From Devosia sp. (lineage in GTDB: Bacteria; Pseudomonadota; Alphaproteobacteria; Rhizobiales; Devosiaceae): a DNA stretch of 64,000 nt. The stretch covers positions 62,001 through 126,000 of the forward strand of contig NZ_JAGIAW010000008.1 of NCBI RefSeq assembly GCF_017744655.1. The letters are read 5' to 3'. Under the pieces are notes generated by a model. That model saw nothing but the letters and a program-made list of their open reading frames with translations. It had not been told where the DNA came from and made no database searches. The position numbers and the translations under genes are program-made. This document shows positions 53,768 through 62,215 of the stretch, piece by piece; the stretch's first letter is position 1; every line of letters starts with the position of its first letter.

Positions 53768-53888
53768 CGGTCTTCCGCGGGCCTTTGCCGCTTTCGGATG
53801 AAAACGCACGTCGCGACGAACGGCCCAGCCGCCCGCCAAGACCTTGAAAGATCGGCGCTTCCTTTTGGCGGCCGCCCAGTGGTTTCAA

Positions 53889-53917
53889 CAGTCACCGAAC
53901 TGACATGTCACCGTCAC
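53889..53917 (+). promoter_or_regulatory. three-unit Pho-box-like array upstream of ugpB
   Basis: CAGTCAC (53889), CTGACAT (53900) and CCGTCAC (53911) are direct 7-mers at exact 11-bp spacing with 4-bp linkers, matching the PhoB-box layout (CTGTCAT repeats) at 5, 6 and 5 of 7 positions. It lies 200 bp before ugpB in the 349-bp gap after tsaE, fitting PhoB activation of the glycerol-3-phosphate importer. Confidence 0.55.
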
Positions 53918-54116
53918 GCGGACGTTAATCGCGGCCAATAGATCGGGCTCGCACGCCGCTTTCCTTTCAAATGGGGAGTCCGGAATGCGCGCTTGAACTT
54001 TCGGTTTGTCGAAACGGCTTCGGTTTTCGCCCGAAAGCACCAGGCGCTTCACTTTTCAAGAAGTCTGGCAGGAGCCGGACGGCCACGCGCCGATCCGGTC
54101 CGACGGGAGACAAGAC

Positions 54117-55448
54117 ATGAAGAACCTGAACGGCGTTGCCGGGCTTGCTGCCCTTTCGCTGATGCTTTCCACCTCGGCCGCCTTTGCGCAGACCGAAGTC
54201 ACCTGGTGGCACGCCATGGGCGGCGAGCTGGGCACCAAGCTCGAAGAAATCGCCGCCAACTTCAATGCCAGCCAGTCCGACTATGTCGTGACGCCGGTCT
54301 ACAAGGGCACCTATGCCGAAACGCTGACCTCGGCCATTGCCGCCTTCCGCGCCAATGAACAGCCGGCCATCGTGCAGGTCTTCGAAGTCGGCACCGGCAC
54401 CATGATGGCCGCCAAGGGCGCCGTCTATCCGGTTTACCAGCTCATGGCCGACCAGGGCGAACCCTGGGACCCGTCGGGTTTCCTGGCTCCCGTGACCGGC
54501 TATTATTCGGATCCGGAAGGCAACATTCTCTCGCTGCCCTTCAATTCCTCGACCCCGATCCTTTATTACAACAAGTCCGTGTTCGAGAAAGCCGGCCTTG
54601 ATCCGGAAGTCGCGCCCAAGACCTGGGCCGATGTCGAAGCCTTCTCCAAACAGATCGTTGAATCGGGCGCCGCCACCTGCGGTTTCACCACCGGCTGGGT
54701 GACCTGGATCCAGACCGAAAACCTCTCGGCCATCCACGATCAGCCCTTCGGCACCAAGGAAAACGGCTTTGCCGGTTTCGACACCGAATTCACCTTCAAC
54801 GGTGAAGTCCAGGCCCGTCACTGGAACAATCTCAAGGCCTGGTCCGATGCCGGCCTCTTCAAATATGGCGGTCCGGAAGGCGGTGCCGATGCCGGCCCGC
54901 TCTTCTACACCCAGGAATGCGCCATGGTGATGAACTCGTCGGCCTCGCGCGCTGGCGTCATCAACAATGCCAAGGACTTTGAAGTCGGCTTTGCCCCGCT
55001 GCCCTATTATGACGACGTGATCGCCGAGCCCAAGAACTCGATCATCGGCGGCGCCACCCTCTGGGTCCTCAACGGCAAGTCGACCGAAGAATATGCGGGC
55101 GCCGCAAAGTTCTTCACCTATCTCAGCCAGCCTGAAGTCCAGGCCGCCTGGCACCAGTTCACCGGCTATCTGCCGATCACCAATGCCGCCTATGAACTGG
55201 GCCAGAGCCAGGACTACTATGCCCAGAACCCGGGTTCTGATGTTGCCATCAACCAGATCACCCGTGGTACCCCGACGGCCAATTCCAAGGGCGTTCGCTT
55301 CGGCAACTTCACCCAGGTCCGCAACGTCGTCGACGAAGAATTCCAGGCGCTGCTCTCGGGCAGCAAGACCGCCCAGGAAGCCCTCGACAGCGCCGTTAGC
55401 CGCGGCAACCAGCTCCTGCGCGATTTTGAAGCGTCCAACGCTCAGTAA
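54117..55448 (+). CDS. ugpB: sn-glycerol-3-phosphate ABC transporter, substrate-binding protein
   Basis: Periplasmic binding protein, 443 aa. Signal peptide MKNLNGVAGLAALSLMLSTSAAFA, then TEVTWWHAMGGELGTKLEEI, the UgpB hallmark opening. Internal blocks SLPFNSSTPILYYNKSVFEKAGL and the C-terminal QAALDSAVSRGNQLLRDFE-like tail also match UgpB. ATG 54117 follows GGGAGACAAGAC. It is the first gene of ugpBAEC, preceded by a Pho-box-like array and followed by a strong hairpin that should raise binding-protein mRNA above that of the permease genes. A sugar substrate is possible for UgpB homologues, but gene order and Pho-box favour glycerol-3-phosphate. Confidence 0.9.
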   Translation: MKNLNGVAGLAALSLMLSTSAAFAQTEVTWWHAMGGELGTKLEEIAANFNASQSDYVVTPVYKGTYAETLTSAIAAFRANEQPAIVQVFEVGTGTMMAAKGAVYPVYQLMADQGEPWDPSGFLAPVTGYYSDPEGNILSLPFNSSTPILYYNKSVFEKAGLDPEVAPKTWADVEAFSKQIVESGAATCGFTTGWVTWIQTENLSAIHDQPFGTKENGFAGFDTEFTFNGEVQARHWNNLKAWSDAGLFKYGGPEGGADAGPLFYTQECAMVMNSSASRAGVINNAKDFEVGFAPLPYYDDVIAEPKNSIIGGATLWVLNGKSTEEYAGAAKFFTYLSQPEVQAAWHQFTGYLPITNAAYELGQSQDYYAQNPGSDVAINQITRGTPTANSKGVRFGNFTQVRNVVDEEFQALLSGSKTAQEALDSAVSRGNQLLRDFEASNAQ

Positions 55449-55460
55449 ATCCTGATCTCT

Positions 55461-55488
55461 GGGCAGGCCGGATCGTTCCGGCCTGCCC
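55461..55488 (+). terminator. intra-operon hairpin/partial terminator between ugpB and ugpA
   Basis: Perfect 12-bp arms GGGCAGGCCGGA / TCCGGCCTGCCC with loop TCGT, followed by TTTCGTCTTTTT. Such a structure after a binding-protein gene usually lowers downstream expression and stabilises the upstream mRNA. Confidence 0.8.
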
Positions 55489-55524
55489 TTTCGTCTTTTT
55501 GCTTTTCTGGAAGCGGGGCCATTC

Positions 55525-56409
55525 GTGGAAACGAAGCGCACAACCTTTCCCAGCAAGACGCTGCCCTATGCGCTTGTCATGCCGCAGCTATTGATCACGC
55601 TGGTGTTTTTCATCTGGCCGACCTGGCAGGCGGTGCAGTCGTCGTTCCTGCGCGAAGATCCCTTCGGACTCGCCAGCACCTTTGTCGGCCTCTTGCACTA
55701 TCAGCGTCTCTTCCAGGACCCGCTCTATCTCGATGCCATCGGCCGCACGGCGCTTTTCGCCGTCGCCGTCACCGTGCTTTCCATGGGCATGGGCCTCCTG
55801 CTCGCCGTCGCGGTCAGCCGCCTGGTGCGCAGCGCCAATGCCTATTCGACGCTTCTGCTCTGGCCCTATGCTGTGGCGCCGGTCGTTGCTGGCATTCTGT
55901 GGTGGTTCATGTTCAATTCGAGCTCGGGCATCCTGCCCTATATGCTGAGCTTTTTCGGGGTCGACTGGAACCACAAGCTCAATGGCACCCAGGCCATGAT
56001 CCTGGTCATCGTCGCGGCGAGCTGGAAACAGGTCTCCTACAATTTCCTGTTCTTTCTTGCTGGCCTGCAATCGGTGCCGCAGTCGCTGACCGAAGCCGCC
56101 GCCATCGACGGGGCAGGGCCGGTGAAACGCTTCTTCACCATCGTCCTGCCGCTCCTCTCCCCGACGACGTTTTTCCTCTTCATCGTCAACGTCAACTACA
56201 CGATGTTCGACACCTTCGGCACCATCGATGCCACGACGCAAGGCGGCCCGAACCAGGCGACCAATATCCTCGTCTACAAGGTCTATGCCGACGGCTTTAT
56301 CGGCCTCAATCTCGGCTCCTCCTCGGCCCAGTCGGTCGTCCTCATGCTCTTCGTCATCGGCCTGACCTTCCTCCAGTTCCGCTATGTCGAGCGGCGCGTG
56401 CAGTACTGA
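55525..56409 (+). CDS. ugpA: sn-glycerol-3-phosphate ABC transporter, permease
   Basis: MalF-type inner-membrane permease, 294 aa, with six predicted helices starting YALVMPQLLITLVFFIWPTW. The cytoplasmic EAA loop reads EAAAIDGAGPVKRFFTIVLPLLSP (about residues 190-213), the contact with the UgpC ATPase. GTG 55525 is taken as start; the ribosome site (GCGGGG) is weak. It lies 76 bp after ugpB beyond the hairpin and 12 bp before ugpE. Gene order binding protein, permease, permease, ATPase is the standard ugpBAEC. Confidence 0.92.
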   Translation: METKRTTFPSKTLPYALVMPQLLITLVFFIWPTWQAVQSSFLREDPFGLASTFVGLLHYQRLFQDPLYLDAIGRTALFAVAVTVLSMGMGLLLAVAVSRLVRSANAYSTLLLWPYAVAPVVAGILWWFMFNSSSGILPYMLSFFGVDWNHKLNGTQAMILVIVAASWKQVSYNFLFFLAGLQSVPQSLTEAAAIDGAGPVKRFFTIVLPLLSPTTFFLFIVNVNYTMFDTFGTIDATTQGGPNQATNILVYKVYADGFIGLNLGSSSAQSVVLMLFVIGLTFLQFRYVERRVQY

Positions 56410-56421
56410 GGACAAGGACAA

Positions 56422-57264
56422 ATGGTAGAAAACCGACCCTTTCTTGCTTTCCTCACCCATCTGGTGCTGATCGCTGGCGTCGCCGTCATCGTCTTCCCCG
56501 TCTATATCGCCGTGGTGGCGGCAACCCATGATGCGACCGCCATGTCGAGCGGCATGATGCCCCTCTGGCCTGGCGCGCATTTGTGGGACAATCTCATGCT
56601 CACGCTGACCCACCAGACGCCCGGCCTGCCGCCCTTCTGGGTCATGGCCTGGAACTCGCTCTGGATGGCGGTGATCATCACGGCGGGCAAGATCGCCATT
56701 TCGATCCTTTCCGCCTTCGCCATCGTCTATTTCAAGTTCCCGTTCCGGAACCTCGCGTTCTGGCTGATCTTCATCACCCTCATGCTGCCCGTGGAAGTGC
56801 GCATCATTCCCACCTATTCGGTGGTGGCGAATCTGGGGATGCTCAATTCCTATCTCGGGCTCACCGTGCCGCTCATCGCCTCGGCGACCGCGACCTTCCT
56901 CTTCCGCCAGTTCTTCATGACCATTCCCGATGAACTGATGGAAGCCGCCCGCGTCGATGGCGCCGGACCGATGAAGTTCTTCCGCGATATCTTGCTGCCG
57001 CTCTCGCGTACCAACATCGCCGCGCTCTGCGTCATCCTCTTCATCTTCGGCTGGATGCAGTATCTCTGGCCCATGCTGGTGACCACCGACCGCAACTATT
57101 ACACGCTCATGATGGGCGTGAAGCGCATGGCCGCCGTTGCCGATGCCGACCCGCAATGGAACCTCATCATGGCTTCCGTGGTGCTGGCCATGCTCCCCCC
57201 GATCCTCATCGTCATCTTCATGCAGCGCCTGTTCGTCAAAGGCCTCGTGGAAACCGAGAAATAA
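56422..57264 (+). CDS. ugpE: sn-glycerol-3-phosphate ABC transporter, permease
   Basis: MalG-type permease, 280 aa, six predicted helices (HLVLIAGVAVIVFPVYIAVVAA first). The EAA loop EAARVDGAGPMKFFRDILLPLSRT lies near residues 172-195. The UgpE-typical segment PMLVTTDRNYYTLMMGVKRM is also present. ATG 56422, 12 bp after ugpA; 3 bp separate it from ugpC, so translation is coupled. Confidence 0.93.
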   Translation: MVENRPFLAFLTHLVLIAGVAVIVFPVYIAVVAATHDATAMSSGMMPLWPGAHLWDNLMLTLTHQTPGLPPFWVMAWNSLWMAVIITAGKIAISILSAFAIVYFKFPFRNLAFWLIFITLMLPVEVRIIPTYSVVANLGMLNSYLGLTVPLIASATATFLFRQFFMTIPDELMEAARVDGAGPMKFFRDILLPLSRTNIAALCVILFIFGWMQYLWPMLVTTDRNYYTLMMGVKRMAAVADADPQWNLIMASVVLAMLPPILIVIFMQRLFVKGLVETEK

Positions 57265-57267
57265 GTC

Positions 57268-58314
57268 ATGGCTCCGATCAAGATTTCCCAAGTCAAGAAA
57301 ACCTATCAGGGCAATGTCACCGCCATTCATGGCCTCGATCTCGATATCGAGGATGGCGAAATGGTCGTGCTCGTCGGGCCTTCGGGCTGCGGCAAGTCCA
57401 CTCTTTTGCGCATGATCGCCGGGCTCGAAACCATCACTGACGGCACGATTTCCATCGGTGGCGAAGTGGTCAACCGCAAGGAACCGGCCGAGCGCGACGT
57501 CGCCATGGTGTTCCAGAATTATGCGCTCTATCCGCATATGAGCGTGCGGCAAAACCTCGAATATGGCCTCAAGAACCGCGGCACGCCGCGCGAGGAAATC
57601 GATCGCCGCGTCAACGAAGCCGCTCGCGTCCTCGAAATCGCGCCCTTCCTCGAACGCAAGCCGCGCCAGCTCTCGGGTGGTCAACGCCAGCGCGTCGCCA
57701 TGGGTCGCGCCATCGTGCGCCAGCCCAAGGCATTCCTGTTCGACGAGCCCTTATCCAATCTCGATGCGAAACTGCGTGGGCAGATGCGCATCGAAATTCG
57801 CCGCCTGCAGCGATCCCTGAAAACCACCAGCGTCTATGTGACCCATGACCAGCTCGAGGCCATGACCCTGGCGGATCGGCTGGTGGTCATGAATGCCGGT
57901 CGCATCGAACAGGTGGGCAAGCCCATCGAGCTCTATGATCGCCCCGCTTCGCTCTTTGTTGCCGGTTTCATCGGCTCGCCGCCGATGAACCTTTTCAAGC
58001 TCGAGGCGCTGAGCCGGGTGACGGGACAGGACCTCTCGACGACCCTGCCGGAAAACACCGACATCGTCGGTATCCGCCCCGACCGCATCGAGGCTGGTCG
58101 CGGCGCGGGCCTGCATATGTTCGGCGTGGTCGAACTGATCGAGCCGGTCGGCGGGGAAAGCCACCTCTATGTCCGCGCCGAAGGTCTCGACCAGGCGGTG
58201 ATCATCGTCGTCGAAGGGCCTTCGACCCTGAGCGAAGGCGAGGTGCTCGATTTCGTCCTGCCGCTTTCTGCGCTACACCCCTTCAATACTGCAACGGGCC
58301 GCCGCACCGACTGA
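57268..58314 (+). CDS. ugpC: sn-glycerol-3-phosphate ABC transporter, ATP-binding protein
   Basis: CUT1-type ATPase energising the UgpAE permease, 348 aa. Walker [10 protein letters not shown] near residues 37-45, Q-loop [13 protein letters not shown], signature [14 protein letters not shown] near 136, Walker [14 protein letters not shown]-loop [15 protein letters not shown], and a C-terminal TOBE regulatory domain (about 240-348; VGIRPDRIE). Some CUT1 ATPases of this type serve more than one importer. It ends the operon; the next gene is 118 bp away. Confidence 0.94.
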   Translation: MAPIKISQVKKTYQGNVTAIHGLDLDIEDGEMVVLVGPSGCGKSTLLRMIAGLETITDGTISIGGEVVNRKEPAERDVAMVFQNYALYPHMSVRQNLEYGLKNRGTPREEIDRRVNEAARVLEIAPFLERKPRQLSGGQRQRVAMGRAIVRQPKAFLFDEPLSNLDAKLRGQMRIEIRRLQRSLKTTSVYVTHDQLEAMTLADRLVVMNAGRIEQVGKPIELYDRPASLFVAGFIGSPPMNLFKLEALSRVTGQDLSTTLPENTDIVGIRPDRIEAGRGAGLHMFGVVELIEPVGGESHLYVRAEGLDQAVIIVVEGPSTLSEGEVLDFVLPLSALHPFNTATGRRTD

Positions 58315-58432
58315 TCCCACGGGCTTTGCCAGATATTTACCAAGCGTCTAATTGCGTAGGCCCGGTAAGGAACTGGTCAATCCCAGCCCACTACTATGCC
58401 CTCCAGAGACCAGTATTGGTCCGTGTGGGCAT

Positions 58433-61105
58433 ATGGGCAGTATGGGTTTCGGTGCGGCTAGGCAAAAGAACCGGGAGTGGCGGCGGACAAGTTTCCTGCC
58501 CGCCCTTTTGGCGTTTCTGGTGGTCGTCGCTGCCGGGCTCGTGCTCGATCGGCAGGCCGAGACCATCAATCAGGAGCGGGCCCGTTCCGAAGTCCTCGGT
58601 CGCATCGCGGTCATTCGCGCCAAGCTCGAAGGCCATGTGTCGAGCAATGTGCAATTGGTGCGGGGCCTCGTCTCGGTCATCTCGACCGAACCCGATATGG
58701 ACCAGGCGCGCTTCGACGCGCTGGTCGGCAATCTCTTCGAGGAAGACAGCCAGCTCCGCTCGGTCGCCGCCGCCCCCGATCTTGTCATCCGCATGACCTA
58801 TCCGCTGCAGGGTAATGAGCGGGCCATCGGCCTCGACTATCGCCAGACGCCCAATCAGTGGGATGCGGTGCAGCAGGTGCTCTTTACCGGCCGGATGGTG
58901 CTGGCGGGGCCCGTCGACCTCGTCCAGGGCGGACGCGGCTTTGTCGGCCGCTTCCCGGTCTATACGACTGAAGACGGCTGGAAGAAATTCTGGGGCGTGG
59001 TCTCCGCCGTCATCGATACCGACCGGCTCTACATGGATAGCGGCCTGTTTGATCAATCGGTCGGCGATCTCGATATTTCCATCACCGGCCATGATAGCCA
59101 GGGCGGCCACGGAAAACTCTTTTATGGCGAGAGCCTCACCGGCCGCCAGCCGGTGCTCGCCAATGTCACCTTGCCCAGCGGCAGCTGGCAGATCGCCGCG
59201 GTGCCCAAGGCCGGTTGGCAATCGAGTATGACCAGCCAGTTCATGCTGCGCGGCGCCATCTTCCTTGCCGGCTGCCTGATCCTGCTGCCCTTCATCATTG
59301 CCGGCCGCATGATCAGCCAGCGCCACGACTATATCGCCCAGTTGCGCGCCCGCGAGGCCGAACTGACCCAGCAGACCCAGCGCCTCAACCTTGCCCTTGA
59401 AACCTCGAAAGTGGGGCTGTGGGAACTGGATCTGGCGACCGGCGAGGAAGTGTGGGACGCGCGCACCAATGAAATCTACGGCATGTCGGCCGATAGCGGC
59501 GGACGCACCCATGACCACTGGCAGAAAGTGGTTCATCCAGAGGATCAGGCGCGGGCGGAAGGCGAATTCCGCACCTCCATCGCCAATGGCCGCTACCAGT
59601 CCGACTACCGCATCGTGCTGCCCGATGGCACGACGCGCCATATCCGCTCCATCGCCGTGCTCTATCGCTCGCCCGGCGAGGATGACCGCGTCATGGGCAT
59701 CAATTGGGATGTCACGGCCGACGTGGCGCTGAGCGAAGACCTGCGCCGCGCCAAGGCCCTGACCGAAGCGCGCAACACCGAGCTTGAAGCGGCGCGCGTC
59801 CGCATCGAGCACAATGCGCTCCATGACAGCCTGACCGGCCTGCCCAATCGACGCTATCTCGACGAAATGCTGCGCAGCAATGCCGCCGGCGGTTTCGATG
59901 ACACCGGCACCATTGCGCTGCTGCATATCGACCTCGATCGCTTCAAGCAGATCAACGACACGCTGGGCCACGCCGCGGGCGATGCCATGCTCATCCATGC
60001 CAGCAAGGTGTTGCGCGAAAGCTGCCGCGACACCGATTTCGTCGCCCGCATCGGCGGCGACGAATTCGTCGTCGTCTCCAGCAACAGGCATGGCGAGGAG
60101 GGCCTGGCCCGTCTCGCAGGGCGGCTCGTCGACGCCATGCGCAAACCGCTCATGCATGAAGGCCATGAATGCCGCTGCGGCTTCAGCGTCGGCATAGCGA
60201 CAGCCATGGTGCCCGCCATCGATGTCGAGCAATTGCTGATCAATGCCGATATCGCGCTCTATCGCGCCAAGGATCGCGGTCGCAATCGCTTCGAATTCTT
60301 CTCGGCTGCTTTGCAGGCCGAGGTGATCAACACCAAGCGCGTCGCCGACGAGATTCTGAACAGTCTCGAAAACAACGATTTTGTCGCCCACTACCAGCCC
60401 CAGTTCGATGCCCGGACGCTTGATGTCGTCGGTGTCGAGGCGCTGGCGCGCTGGCGGCATCCGACGCTGGGCCTGCGCAGCCCCGACAGTTTTATGGAGA
60501 TTGCCGAAGAACTGAGCGTGGTGGCGGCAATCGACCACGCCATTCTCCAGCAGGGACTTGAGGACCTTCAGCGCTGGGACCGCATGGGGCTTAACGTGCC
60601 GCGCGTCTCGGTCAACGTGTCCCAGCGCCGCCTCCACGACGAAAACCTCGTCGCCGCGCTGCGGGAAATGGACCTTCCCGAAGGCCGCGTCGCTTTTGAA
60701 CTGGTGGAATCCATCTATCTCGACGAGAGCGACGGCGTCATCGCCTGGAACATTGAGCAGATCAAGGCGCTCGGCATCGACGTCGAGATCGACGATTTCG
60801 GCACCGGCTATGCCTCGATCGTTTCGCTGCAAAAGCTGCATCCGCGCCGGCTCAAGATCGACCGGCAATTGGTCGATCCGATCATCACCGAGCCCGGCCA
60901 GCGCCGGCTCGTTGCCTCCATCGTCGATATCGGCAAGGCCATGGATATCGAGATCGTTGCCGAGGGCGTCGAGACCATGGAGCACGCCAAAATCCTGCGC
61001 GATCTCGGCTGCGATATTCTGCAGGGCTATGCCTTCGCAAAACCCATGCCGCGCGATGCGCTCGAAGCCTTCCTTCTCGAACAACGCTGGCGCCACGCCA
61101 GCTAA
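58433..61105 (+). CDS. bifunctional diguanylate cyclase/phosphodiesterase with membrane sensor
   Basis: Membrane c-di-GMP enzyme, 890 aa. TM1 (LLAFLVVVAAGLVL) and TM2 (GAIFLAGCLILLPFIIAGRMI) flank a CHASE-like extracytoplasmic sensor containing VIRMTYPLQGNERAIGLDY. A PAS domain (WELDLATGEEVWDARTNEIYGM) follows. The cyclase domain has an intact GGDEF in ARIGGDEFVVVSS and the inhibitory-site RxxD (RDTD) five residues before it. The phosphodiesterase domain keeps EAL (GVEALARWRHP), NVSQ, FELVES, DDFGTGYAS, the Lys of LKIDRQ, and EGVET, so both activities are plausible. Start is uncertain: ATG 58433 or 58442. It could govern motility-to-surface switching, alongside the nearby receptors. Confidence 0.88.
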   Translation: MGSMGFGAARQKNREWRRTSFLPALLAFLVVVAAGLVLDRQAETINQERARSEVLGRIAVIRAKLEGHVSSNVQLVRGLVSVISTEPDMDQARFDALVGNLFEEDSQLRSVAAAPDLVIRMTYPLQGNERAIGLDYRQTPNQWDAVQQVLFTGRMVLAGPVDLVQGGRGFVGRFPVYTTEDGWKKFWGVVSAVIDTDRLYMDSGLFDQSVGDLDISITGHDSQGGHGKLFYGESLTGRQPVLANVTLPSGSWQIAAVPKAGWQSSMTSQFMLRGAIFLAGCLILLPFIIAGRMISQRHDYIAQLRAREAELTQQTQRLNLALETSKVGLWELDLATGEEVWDARTNEIYGMSADSGGRTHDHWQKVVHPEDQARAEGEFRTSIANGRYQSDYRIVLPDGTTRHIRSIAVLYRSPGEDDRVMGINWDVTADVALSEDLRRAKALTEARNTELEAARVRIEHNALHDSLTGLPNRRYLDEMLRSNAAGGFDDTGTIALLHIDLDRFKQINDTLGHAAGDAMLIHASKVLRESCRDTDFVARIGGDEFVVVSSNRHGEEGLARLAGRLVDAMRKPLMHEGHECRCGFSVGIATAMVPAIDVEQLLINADIALYRAKDRGRNRFEFFSAALQAEVINTKRVADEILNSLENNDFVAHYQPQFDARTLDVVGVEALARWRHPTLGLRSPDSFMEIAEELSVVAAIDHAILQQGLEDLQRWDRMGLNVPRVSVNVSQRRLHDENLVAALREMDLPEGRVAFELVESIYLDESDGVIAWNIEQIKALGIDVEIDDFGTGYASIVSLQKLHPRRLKIDRQLVDPIITEPGQRRLVASIVDIGKAMDIEIVAEGVETMEHAKILRDLGCDILQGYAFAKPMPRDALEAFLLEQRWRHAS

Positions 61106-61149
61106 GAACAGGCGACAAGCGCCGGGAATTTCGCTAAACCCATCCGTCT

Positions 61150-61162
61150 ATCTTGTATGGAA
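61150..61162. promoter_or_regulatory. second copy of the shared ATCTTGTATGGAA motif
   Basis: Identical to 1218-1230 near kdgK; here it lies 21 bp before the Gfo/Idh/MocA start codon within CCG...CGG flanks. Possibly the operator of a common sugar-acid regulator; it rests on two sites only. Confidence 0.3.
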
Positions 61163-61183
61163 CGGTTTTGGGGGAGAGCGGAA

Positions 61184-62215
61184 ATGGGGCTGGGCAGGAA
61201 ATTTGGGCTGGGCGTGGTCGGCACCGGCATGGCGGCAAAGCCGCATGCACTGGCGCTCAATGCGCTCAAAGACCGGATCGACGTGCGCGGCGTCTGGCGG
61301 CGCGATCCCGCGGCGCTCAAGGAGTTTTGTGACCAATACGGCTTCCCGGCAGCCCAAAGCTATGAAGCGATGCTGGCCGATCCCGACCTCGATGCGGTTC
61401 TGATCCTCACCCCGCCCAACGCCCGCGAGCCATTCGTCGCCGCAGCGGCTGCGGCCGGCAAGCATGTGCTGATGGAAAAGCCGGTCGAGCGCAGGACGGA
61501 AGCCGCTGCCCGTATCGTCGATATTTGCGACAAGGCAGGGGTGACGCTGGGCATCATCTTCCAGCACCGCTTTCGCGCCGCCTCCAAGGCGCTGGCGGCA
61601 AAGGTGGCCAGTGGTGAACTGGGCAAGCTTTTCGCGGCCCATCTCGTCGTTCCGTGGTGGCGCCCGCAGCAGGGCTATTACGACAGGCCCGGCCGCGGCA
61701 GTTTTGCCCAGGACGGCGGCGGTGTTCTGATCACTCAGGCCATCCATTCGCTCGACCTGATGCTGAGCCTCACCGGGCCGGTCAAGGCGGTGACAGCGCT
61801 CGCCGCGACCACCGGTTTCCATCAAATGGAGACGGAAGACTTTGTCGCGGGCGGGCTGGAGTTTGAGAACGGCGCGGTGGGCGGCCTGATGGCGACCACG
61901 GCCTTCTTCCCCGGCGGTGCCGAGAGCATCACGCTCAACTTCGAAAAAGCCAGCGCAACGTTGGCCGGCGGCAACCTGAACCTGAAATGGTTCGACGGCC
62001 GCGAGGAGAATATCGGCGAAGCCAGCAATTCCGGCGGCGGCGCCGATCCCATGGCTTTTCCGTTCGACTGGCACATGGCGCAGATCAAGGATTTCGCCGA
62101 TGCGGTAGAGCAGGGGCGCCAGCCGCTTTCCACCGGCCATTCGGCTCTCGCCGTGCACAAGCTGATCGACGCGCTCATTGCCTCCTCGCGCGAAGGCCGC
62201 CGCGTCAACGTCTAG
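61184..62215 (+). CDS. Gfo/Idh/MocA-family oxidoreductase
   Basis: NAD(P)-dependent sugar or inositol dehydrogenase-like enzyme, 343 aa. The Rossmann fold begins GLGVVGTGMAAKPHALAL; the family signature LMEKPVERR (EKP) lies near residue 95, and the catalytic-region DGGGVLITQAIHSLDLMLSLTGP carries the expected Asp and His. ATG 61184 is chosen because GGGGGAG is about 7 nt upstream; ATG 61157 would add nine residues. The substrate cannot be inferred. A 13-bp motif upstream matches one near kdgK, hinting at co-regulation with sugar-acid catabolism. Its last 11 bp overlap the convergent YihY gene. Confidence 0.9.
   Translation: MGLGRKFGLGVVGTGMAAKPHALALNALKDRIDVRGVWRRDPAALKEFCDQYGFPAAQSYEAMLADPDLDAVLILTPPNAREPFVAAAAAAGKHVLMEKPVERRTEAAARIVDICDKAGVTLGIIFQHRFRAASKALAAKVASGELGKLFAAHLVVPWWRPQQGYYDRPGRGSFAQDGGGVLITQAIHSLDLMLSLTGPVKAVTALAATTGFHQMETEDFVAGGLEFENGAVGGLMATTAFFPGGAESITLNFEKASATLAGGNLNLKWFDGREENIGEASNSGGGADPMAFPFDWHMAQIKDFADAVEQGRQPLSTGHSALAVHKLIDALIASSREGRRVNV

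Noticed and set aside
55588..57684. 698-codon open frame antisense to ugpA-ugpE-ugpC
   Set aside because: Low-complexity Asp/Glu/His/Arg composition typical of the reverse strand of membrane-protein genes; the + strand genes are unmistakable.
58394..61096. 900-codon open frame antisense to the GGDEF/EAL gene
   Set aside because: A shadow of the GC-rich coding gene; no domain, no ribosome site, no function.
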